Shown here: piece by piece, positions 57,717 through 64,000 of the stretch | Layout: each line of letters opens with the position of its first letter | Position numbering within the stretch: the stretch's first letter is position 1 | Translations under genes and position numbers: made by a program | The notes under the pieces: model-generated | What the model was told of the DNA's origin: nothing | Database searches by the model: none | What the model saw: the letters and a program-made list of their open reading frames with translations, nothing else | Assembly: GCF_018141105.1 (NCBI RefSeq) | Contig: NZ_CP054839.1 | Coordinates: 1-64,000 of the forward strand | Length of the DNA stretch: 64,000 bases | Source: Saccharopolyspora erythraea | GTDB taxonomy: Bacteria; Actinomycetota; Actinomycetes; Mycobacteriales; Pseudonocardiaceae | Direction of reading: 5' to 3'

Positions 57717-59021
57717 TCACGACGTCCCCCGCTGGACGTAGTGCGCGGTCCCCCCGACTTCGGTGCTTTCGTGCGTGTTCGCGCGGTTCGTCCCTTGGAC
57801 AGGACGTAGCGCAGTCTGGCCGAAACGGCCCGCGGAATCCAGGTGGTGCGCGGCCGCACCGGCCGCGACCTGCCGGGTCCGTTCTGGATCGTTATGAGGA
57901 GCACCCTGGCCGTTGCTCGTGCTGAACGCCACGGCGATGCCGATCGCGGTCAGCGCGACGACGACCACCACCGACACGGCCACCCAGATCATGGTGCGGC
58001 TGTAGCGCTGGCGGGCCGCGGGCGGCGTTGGTGCGGCCGCCTGCGGCGGGATGAGCCCCGGTGGGTAGGTGTTCTGCATTGGTGGCATGGCCGGAGGCAG
58101 CTGGTGCACGCCGGTGCCCGGCACCGGCACGCCCATCTGCTGCCGCTGCTGCGGCACGGCGAGCGCGGCCGGGGTCGGCAGCGGCAGTCCCGCGCGCACC
58201 GCGGCGACGGCGTTGGCGAACTCGCCACCGGTCGCGTAGCGGCGGCGCGGGTCCTTCACCAGCGTCGCCTCGATCAGCGCCCGCGCCCCTGGCGGCACGT
58301 CCGGTGGCAGCGGCGGCGCGACCTCGCGGATGTGCATCATCGCGACGGTCACCGCGTTGTCCGACAGGAACGGGCGGTGGCCCTTGAGACATTCGTAACC
58401 CACCACGGCCAGCGAGTAGACGTCGCTGGCCGGGGTGGCCTCGCTGCCCAGCGCCTGCTCGGGAGCGATGTAGTGGGCGGTGCCCATGACCATGCCCGAG
58501 CGGGTCACCGGTGCCGCGTCGGCCGCCTTGGCGATGCCGAAGTCGGTGAGCTTCACCTTGCCGTTCGGGGTGATCAGGATGTTGCCGGGCTTGACGTCGC
58601 GGTGCACCAGGCCGCGTTCGTGCGCGGCCTGCAGTGCGTGGCCCGCCTGCTCGAGCATGTCCAGCGCGTGCTCGACCTTGATGCGGCCCTCGCGCGCCAG
58701 GGTGGCGGCCAGCGGCTCGCCCTCGACCAGTTCCATCACCAGGTAGGCGGTGTCCTCCGGACCGTCCGGGATCGCCGCGGTCTCGCCGTAGTCGTGCACG
58801 GCGGCGATGCCCGGGTGGTTCAGCGACGCGGTGGTGCGGGCCTCGGTGCGGAAGCGGTGCAGGAACTCGGCGTTGCCGCACAGCTCCGCCTTGAGCACCT
58901 TGATCGCGACCGTCCGGTCCAGCCGGACGTCGGTGGCCTTCCAGACCTCGCCCATCCCGCCGACGGCGATGCGCTGGCCGAGCCGGTAGCGCTCGGCCAG
59001 CAACTGGCCGGTGGTCAGCAC
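57717..59021 (-). CDS. pknA: Serine/threonine protein kinase PknA
   Basis: A 434-residue membrane kinase. Kinase domain about 10-270 with Lys41, HRDVKPGN (Asp142) and DFG. A Pro/Gln-rich linker, one membrane helix ([26 protein letters not shown], about 340-365) and a 65-residue outer tail without PASTA repeats complete it. It phosphorylates division and envelope proteins together with PknB. The GTG at 59021 sits three bases after the pbpA stop. Confidence 0.95.
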   Translation of the reverse strand: MLTTGQLLAERYRLGQRIAVGGMGEVWKATDVRLDRTVAIKVLKAELCGNAEFLHRFRTEARTTASLNHPGIAAVHDYGETAAIPDGPEDTAYLVMELVEGEPLAATLAREGRIKVEHALDMLEQAGHALQAAHERGLVHRDVKPGNILITPNGKVKLTDFGIAKAADAAPVTRSGMVMGTAHYIAPEQALGSEATPASDVYSLAVVGYECLKGHRPFLSDNAVTVAMMHIREVAPPLPPDVPPGARALIEATLVKDPRRRYATGGEFANAVAAVRAGLPLPTPAALAVPQQRQQMGVPVPGTGVHQLPPAMPPMQNTYPPGLIPPQAAAPTPPAARQRYSRTMIWVAVSVVVVVALTAIGIAVAFSTSNGQGAPHNDPERTRQVAAGAAAHHLDSAGRFGQTALRPVQGTNRANTHESTEVGGTAHYVQRGTS

Positions 59022-59024
59022 GGC

Positions 59025-60476
59025 TCAGCCACCCCCCTGCAGCCCGGCGCGGATGACGGCGCGGCCGATCGGCGCCGCGATCGACCCGCCGGTGGCCTCG
59101 GCGCCCTCGTCACCGCCGTTCTCCACGATCACCGCGACCGCGATGCTGGGCGCCTCGGCGGGCGCGAACGCCACGTACCAGCCGTGCGGCTTGTCGTCCG
59201 GGTCACCGTGCTGCGCGGTACCGGTCTTGGAGGCGATCTCGACGCCGGAGATCTTGCCGTCGCCCTTGGTGTTCTGCTCCGACTGCAGCATCATGTCCCG
59301 GATCGTGCGGGCCACCTCGGGCGAGACCGCCTGGTTCAGCTCCTCCGGCTGCATCTCGCTGATCGACGACTTGTCCGGGGCCGTGGTCCTGCGCACCAGC
59401 TCCGGCTTCATCAGCTTGCCGCCGTTGGCGATCGCCGCGACCATCATCGCGTTCTGCAGCGGGGTTACGCGGACGTCGCGCTGGCCGATGCCGCTCTGGT
59501 ACAGCGAGGGAGCGTCCGCCATCGGGCCCAGGTCCGACTTGGCGGCGCGCATCGGCACCTGGAGGTCCTGGCCGAAGCCGAAGGCCGACGCGGTCTCGCG
59601 CATCTTGTCCGCGCCGAGCTTGCCGGCGATCTCGGCGAACGCCGTGTTGCACGAGTGGGCCAGCGCCTTGGTCAGCGTGTTGCCCTTGCAGGTGTTGCCG
59701 CCGTAGTTCGGCAGCGGAGTCCTGGTGCCGGGCAGGGTGATCGACGGCGCGTCGGTGACCTGGCTGTTGGCGTTGTAGCCGTTCTGCAGGGCCGCGGCCG
59801 TGGTGATCAGCTTGAACGTCGAGCCGGGCGGGTAGATCTCGGAGACCGCGCGGTTGAGCATCGGGTCGCCCTTGGCCTGCGACGCCTCGTTCCAGCCCGC
59901 CAGCGCCTCGGACTTCAGGTGCGAGGCCAGCCTGTTCGGGTCGTAGGACGGGGCGTTGGCCATCGCCAGGATCGCGCCCGTCTTCGGGTCCAGCGCGACC
60001 ACCGAGCCCTGGAAGTTCTTGCTGGTCAGCTGCTCGTAGGCGACCCGCTGCATCGCGGGGTTGATGGTCAGCTCGACGTCGCCGCCGCGCGGCGGCTCAC
60101 CGGTGATCATGTCCGAGAGCCGGTCGAACGCAAGGCTGTCGTCGGTGCCGTTGAGCAGGTTCATCTGCGCCCGCTCGACGCCGTTGGCGCCGTAGACGAA
60201 CGAGTAGTACCCGGTCACCGGGGCGAACGCCGGCCCTTCCGGGTAGGTGCGCAGGTACTTCAGCTTGTCGTCGGTCTCCACCGAGTTGGCCAGCGACTGG
60301 CCGCCCGCGATGATCTGGCCGCGCTGGCGGGAGTACTCGTCGTAGAGCGTCCGCGTGTTGCCCGGACCGTCCCGCAGCTCGTCGGCCTTGATCACCTGGA
60401 CGTAGGTGGCGTTGCCCATCAGCAACACCACCATCACCATCATGGCCAGCGCCACCCGGCGCAGCGGCTTGTTCAT
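59025..60476 (-). CDS. pbpA: Class B penicillin-binding protein PbpA
   Basis: A 483-residue transpeptidase. It has an N-terminal membrane anchor (about 7-27), a dimerisation domain, and a transpeptidase domain with Ser219 in the STFK tetrad, SCN in LAHSCNTAFAE, and KTG in ASKTGTAQHG. Length matches mycobacterial PbpA (about 490). The ATG at 60476 overlaps the rodA stop (ATGA). It acts with RodA at the cell envelope; PknB phosphorylation of PbpA is known in Mycobacterium. Confidence 0.96.
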   Translation of the reverse strand: MNKPLRRVALAMMVMVVLLMGNATYVQVIKADELRDGPGNTRTLYDEYSRQRGQIIAGGQSLANSVETDDKLKYLRTYPEGPAFAPVTGYYSFVYGANGVERAQMNLLNGTDDSLAFDRLSDMITGEPPRGGDVELTINPAMQRVAYEQLTSKNFQGSVVALDPKTGAILAMANAPSYDPNRLASHLKSEALAGWNEASQAKGDPMLNRAVSEIYPPGSTFKLITTAAALQNGYNANSQVTDAPSITLPGTRTPLPNYGGNTCKGNTLTKALAHSCNTAFAEIAGKLGADKMRETASAFGFGQDLQVPMRAAKSDLGPMADAPSLYQSGIGQRDVRVTPLQNAMMVAAIANGGKLMKPELVRRTTAPDKSSISEMQPEELNQAVSPEVARTIRDMMLQSEQNTKGDGKISGVEIASKTGTAQHGDPDDKPHGWYVAFAPAEAPSIAVAVIVENGGDEGAEATGGSIAAPIGRAVIRAGLQGGG

Positions 60477-61909
60477 CGGGGACGCTCCACCAGTTCGGTA
60501 TGTGCTTCGGCGATCGGAGCCTGCTTGGGCTTGGGCTTCGACGGGGCCTGCGGCCGGCGCGCGGCGTCGGAGATCCGCAACAGCAGAGCGATCAGGATGT
60601 AGTTCGCCAGCAATGACGAACCACCGTATGCCAGGAACGGAGCGGTCAGACCCGTCATCGGGATCAGCCCGGTGACGCCGCCCGCGACGACGAACAGCTG
60701 CAGGCAGACGGTGAACGCCAGTCCGCCGCCGAACAGCTTGCCGAAAGAGTCGCGCACGGCCAGCGCGGTGCGCAGCCCGCGCATCATCAGCAGCAGGTAG
60801 ACCATCAGCAGCGCCATCAGCCCGACCAGGCCGAGCTCCTCGCCGATGGCGGCGATGATGAAGTCGCTGGCGGCCCAGATCGTCAGGTCCGGCCTGCCGC
60901 CGCCCAGACCCGAGCCGAAGATGCCGCCGCTGGCCATGCCGTAGAGGCCGCCCCGCAGCTGGAAACCCGGGTCGACGTCCTCGCCCGCGGTGGCCATCGG
61001 GTCCAGCCAGGTGTTCACCCGGCCCTGGACGTGGTCGAAGAGGTTGAACGCGATGAAGCAGCCGATCGCGAACAGCGACAGGCCGAGGCCGACCCACACC
61101 GCGCGCTCGGTGGCGATGTAGAGCATCACCAGCACGATGCCGAAGAACAGCAGCGAGGTGCCGAGGTCCTTCTCCAGCACGACGATGCCGATGGACAGCA
61201 GCCACGCCACGATCACCGGCATCAGGTCCCTGGCCCGCGGCCAGTCGATGCCGAGGAAGCGGCGGCCCGCCGTGGTGAACAGCTCGCGCTTGGACACCAG
61301 GAAGGACGCGAAGAAGATCAGCAGCAGCAGCTTGGCGAACTCGCCCGGCTGGATCGACTGCCCGCCGATGTTGATCCACAGCTTCGCGCCGTTGACCTCC
61401 GAGATGCTGCTCGGCAGCAGACCCGGCAGGGCCAGCAGCGCCAGGCCGACGAACCCGCAGGTGAAGCTGTAGCGGGCCAGCGTCCGGTGGTCCTTGACCA
61501 GCGCCAGCACCAGGATGAACAGCACCACGCCCACGGTCGCGAACATGATCTGCTTGCCCGTGAACGGCGAGCCGGTGACCTCCTCGAAGTCGAGGCGGTG
61601 CAGCAACACCAGTCCCATGCCGTTGATCAGCGACACCAGCGGCAGGATCAGCGGGTCGGCGTACGGCGCCCACCTGCGCACAGCGAAGTGCGCCGCTCCG
61701 AACAGCGCCAGGAACGCGGCACCGTAGTAGAACAGCTCGCGGCTGATCGTCTGCTCGCGGCTGATCTGCACCAGCATGATCGCCACGGTGATGATCACCG
61801 CGGAACAGATGAGCAGGAACAGCTCGGTCCCCCGACGGGTGGGAACCCCGGGTTCCGGGGTGTGGCCGCTGGGGGTCTGCGTTCCGGCTGCGGCGGCCGG
61901 CTGTGACAT
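60473..61909 (-). CDS. rodA: SEDS peptidoglycan polymerase RodA
   Basis: A 478-residue SEDS-family glycosyltransferase that polymerises lipid II. About 12 membrane helices span residues 30-450. Family motifs include EPGEFAKLLLLIFFASFL-type text near 160, WLDPMA, and the late GLIPMTGLTAPFLAYGGSSLLANY. The ATG at 61909 overlaps the pstP stop (TGATG); an in-frame TTG one codon earlier is less likely. It pairs with PbpA as polymerase and transpeptidase. Confidence 0.96.
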   Translation of the reverse strand: MSQPAAAAGTQTPSGHTPEPGVPTRRGTELFLLICSAVIITVAIMLVQISREQTISRELFYYGAAFLALFGAAHFAVRRWAPYADPLILPLVSLINGMGLVLLHRLDFEEVTGSPFTGKQIMFATVGVVLFILVLALVKDHRTLARYSFTCGFVGLALLALPGLLPSSISEVNGAKLWINIGGQSIQPGEFAKLLLLIFFASFLVSKRELFTTAGRRFLGIDWPRARDLMPVIVAWLLSIGIVVLEKDLGTSLLFFGIVLVMLYIATERAVWVGLGLSLFAIGCFIAFNLFDHVQGRVNTWLDPMATAGEDVDPGFQLRGGLYGMASGGIFGSGLGGGRPDLTIWAASDFIIAAIGEELGLVGLMALLMVYLLLMMRGLRTALAVRDSFGKLFGGGLAFTVCLQLFVVAGGVTGLIPMTGLTAPFLAYGGSSLLANYILIALLLRISDAARRPQAPSKPKPKQAPIAEAHTELVERPR

Positions 61910-63330
61910 CAACTCACCGTCCGGCAGGTGACGCCCGGCTTCTGCTCCTGCTGCTGCAAGGGGGTGTCTTCAGGGCTGGGCGGTACGTTCGGCTGGTTCG
62001 GGTCCGGCGGCGGCGGGGGCTGGCCCGACGCCGGCGGTGTGGGCGGGGTCTGGCCCGGCGGGGGAGGCACGTTCGGGTCGGGCTGCGGCTTGGGCTGCTC
62101 GCACTCGGGCAGCAACGCCGTCATCCGCAGGCGGTGCATAGCCGCCTGTGCCGCTTCCAGCCCGTTGACCTCGGTGATCCCGTTGCGGATGTCCGCGCGC
62201 TGTGCTTCCTGCAGGTCCTTGATGTTGATCGGATCGCAGGTGGGGGGCGAGCCGGCGGGGCAAGAGTCCTCGACCTGAGTGCTCAGCGGCACGCCGAGGA
62301 CGTTGCCCTGCAACCCCTGGAAGATCACCACATCATCGGCCTGGTTGACCCCGATGTAGTACTGGTTGAGCATCCACCAGCGCCCGGCCAGCGCTGCCCC
62401 CGCGAGCACGACCAGCACGCCTGCGACGACCAGCACCGAACGCAGCCAGCGCCTGCGGCGCCGCGGTTCGGGTGGCGGTGACGTGGGCTCGTACCGCTGC
62501 GGCTGCGGCCTCGGCATGGTCGCCGCCGAGGCTCGTGCCGCCGAGGAATCCGGCTGTGGATGCTCATCGCCATTTCCCGCGGCCCCCCCGACGATGGGGG
62601 CGTCCTCACCGAACTCCACGTCGACGACGTCGGCGATGATGACGGTGACGTTGTCCGGACCGCCGCCCTTGAGGGCGAGCTCGATCATCCGGTCCGCGCA
62701 CTGCTGCGGGTCGGCGATGCGCAACGCCTCCGCGAGCGTCTCCTCGCTGACCGGTCCGGTGAGGCCGTCGGAGCACAGCAGGTAGCGGTCTCCGGCGCGG
62801 GCTTCCCGGACGGCGAGGCTCGGTTCCACCTCGTGGCCGGTCAACGCCCGCAGCAGCAGCGAGCGCTGCGGGTGGTTGGCGGCCTCCTCCTCGGTGATCC
62901 GGCCTTCGTCGATCAGCGACTGCACGAAGGTGTCGTCGTGGGTTATCTGGGACAGCTCGCCGTCGCGCACCAGGTAGGCGCGTGAGTCGCCGATGTGGAC
63001 CAGTCCCAGCTTGCTCCCCGCGAACAGCACGGCGGTGAGGGTGGTGCCCATCCCGTCGAGGTCCGGGTCGCCTGCGACGAGCTCGGAGATCGCGCTGTTG
63101 CCGGACAGCACCGCGTCGCGGAGCTGCCCGAGCAGGTCGTCGCCGGGCTCGTCGTCGTCGAGCGGCGCGAGCGCCGCGATGACGACCTTGCTGGCCACCT
63201 CACCGGCGGCATGGCCTCCCATGCCGTCCGCGAGAGCGAGTAGTCGTGGGCCGGCATAGACCGAGTCCTGGTTGTTGGATCGCACCAGGCCGCGGTCGCT
63301 GCGGGCTGCGTAGTGAAGGACGAGGGTCAT
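61909..63330 (-). CDS. pstP: PP2C-family protein phosphatase PstP
   Basis: A 473-residue phosphatase opposing PknA and PknB. The PP2C domain (about 1-240) has the metal-binding motifs SDRGLVRSNNQDS, ALADGMGGHAAGE, and GGPDNVTVIIADV. One membrane helix lies near 295-320, and a proline-rich extracellular tail (PPPPGQTPPTPPASGQ) ends the protein. Its start overlaps the fhaB stop (63327-63330), and its stop overlaps the rodA start. The operon order is standard. Confidence 0.96.
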   Translation of the reverse strand: MTLVLHYAARSDRGLVRSNNQDSVYAGPRLLALADGMGGHAAGEVASKVVIAALAPLDDDEPGDDLLGQLRDAVLSGNSAISELVAGDPDLDGMGTTLTAVLFAGSKLGLVHIGDSRAYLVRDGELSQITHDDTFVQSLIDEGRITEEEAANHPQRSLLLRALTGHEVEPSLAVREARAGDRYLLCSDGLTGPVSEETLAEALRIADPQQCADRMIELALKGGGPDNVTVIIADVVDVEFGEDAPIVGGAAGNGDEHPQPDSSAARASAATMPRPQPQRYEPTSPPPEPRRRRRWLRSVLVVAGVLVVLAGAALAGRWWMLNQYYIGVNQADDVVIFQGLQGNVLGVPLSTQVEDSCPAGSPPTCDPINIKDLQEAQRADIRNGITEVNGLEAAQAAMHRLRMTALLPECEQPKPQPDPNVPPPPGQTPPTPPASGQPPPPPDPNQPNVPPSPEDTPLQQQEQKPGVTCRTVS

Positions 63331-63791
63331 GAGCGCAGCTCGATCACCGTCTTGCCGATTCTGATCGGAACTCCGAGCGGGACCTTGGTCGGCCCCGTGA
63401 CCTTCGCCCGATCGAGGTATGTGCCGTTAGTGGAGCCTAGATCCTCCACGTACCAGTCGGCGCCGCGGAGCGACAGCCTGGCGTGCCGGGTCGACGCGTA
63501 GTCGTCGTCGAGGACCAGCGTGGAGTCGTCGGCGCGGCCGATCATGATCGGCCGGCCTTCCAGCGAGATCCGGGTGCCCGCGAGAGCCCCGTGGGTCACC
63601 ACCATCTGCCGGGGTGCCCTGCTCTTGCCGCGGGCCTGCTTGCCCTGGACCCTGCCCGAACCCGGCATCGGAACGCGCATGCCGGACGCCGAGTAGAGAT
63701 CGGAGCGAACCACGCGCAGCGCGGCCAGCACGAACAACCAGAGCAGGGCCAGGAACCCTGCTCTGGTCAGCTGTATAACCAGCTCTGGCAC
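63327..63791 (-). CDS. fhaB: FHA-domain protein FhaB (FipA)
   Basis: A 154-residue protein with an N-terminal membrane helix (AGFLALLWLFVLAALRVV) and a C-terminal FHA domain (about 65-150) with the phosphothreonine-binding pattern MIGRADDSTLVLDD, STRHARL and DLGSTNGTYL. It reads phosphorylation by the operon kinases; in mycobacteria it links FtsZ and FtsQ. Overlaps pstP by 4 bp. Confidence 0.95.
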   Translation of the reverse strand: MPELVIQLTRAGFLALLWLFVLAALRVVRSDLYSASGMRVPMPGSGRVQGKQARGKSRAPRQMVVTHGALAGTRISLEGRPIMIGRADDSTLVLDDDYASTRHARLSLRGADWYVEDLGSTNGTYLDRAKVTGPTKVPLGVPIRIGKTVIELRS

Positions 63792-63844
63792 TTGTTGTGA
63801 ACGCTCCTACTCGTGTCTGGGGCGTTGTTACCCGGGGGACCGGC

Positions 63845-64000
63845 TCAACCCTGGCTGCGGAAGACCAGGGAGGAGTGACCGACCCGGATGACGTCGCCGT
63901 CCGCCAGCTGCCAAGTCTGCACCGGGGTGCCGTTCACCGTGGTGCCATTGGTCGAACCGAGATCCGCCAGCATCGCGCTCTGCCCGTCCCAGGTGATCTC
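63845..64000 (-). CDS. fhaA: FHA-domain protein FhaA, C-terminal end only
   Basis: Only the last 51 codons are in the window; the gene runs off the right edge. They encode the end of an FHA domain: DLGSTNGTTVNGTPV, then LADGDVIRVGHSSLVFRSQG and stop. The place upstream of fhaB in the operon identifies it as FhaA, the DUF3662-FHA protein at the start of the operon. Domains outside the window cannot be checked. Confidence 0.9.
   Translation of the reverse strand, partial: EITWDGQSAMLADLGSTNGTTVNGTPVQTWQLADGDVIRVGHSSLVFRSQG

Overview
The window starts exactly at the first codon of dnaA. Its high GC content, many GTG starts and gene order point to an actinobacterium. The order dnaA-oriC-dnaN-gnd-recF-dciA-gyrB-gyrA-DUF3566-tRNA-Ile-tRNA-Ala, then cwsA-ppiA-rhomboid-PH protein-crgA-sortase-pabA-pknB-pknA-pbpA-rodA-pstP-fhaB-fhaA, fits the order Pseudonocardiales. 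A Saccharopolyspora-like genome is the best guess from remembered gene order; no database was searched.

Layout. (1) 1-13993 is the replication core: initiator, a 1.27-kb dnaA-dnaN origin region full of DnaA boxes, sliding clamp, RecF, DciA-like protein, gyrase (with a 30-residue zinc-ribbon gene between gyrB and gyrA), a DUF3566 membrane protein and two tRNAs. (2) About 14.0-50.5 kb is an accessory block lying between tRNA-Ala and cwsA, genes that are close neighbours in Mycobacterium. It opens with a TetR / carotenoid oxygenase / MMPL exporter module. A Pfa-type (polyunsaturated-fatty-acid-synthase-like) secondary-lipid locus follows: an acyl-CoA dehydrogenase-like protein, a large LuxR-type regulator, a methyltransferase, and a tightly coupled ten-gene operon of about 22.5 kb (25911-48361). 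The block ends with an ECF-like sigma factor and a small HTH/Clp-N/SRPBCC group. (3) 50.6-64 kb is the conserved actinobacterial growth and division block: CwsA, PpiA, rhomboid protease, PH-like protein, CrgA, sortase, PabA/TrpG, then the pknB-pknA-pbpA-rodA-pstP-fhaB-fhaA phospho-signalling and peptidoglycan operon. fhaA is cut by the window end. A parS-like palindrome and a DnaA-box pair lie upstream of the PH-like gene.

How the lipid operon should work (inference from domains). AccDA, AccB and AccC supply malonyl-CoA. A KS-AT-ACP protein, a separate KR-DH protein, a KS-CLF-AT-DH-DH megasynthase and a trans enoyl reductase (PfaD type) build a long, partly unsaturated chain on one integrated and one free-standing ACP. 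A thioesterase releases it. An FAD oxidoreductase, two unusual acyl-CoA dehydrogenase-like proteins and a carboxyl/O-methyltransferase could tailor it. No PfaE-type phosphopantetheinyl transferase is visible. The product cannot be read from the sequence. TTA codons in the regulator, the carotenoid oxygenase and the MMPL gene, and a repeated ATGTATCC motif, suggest developmentally timed control.
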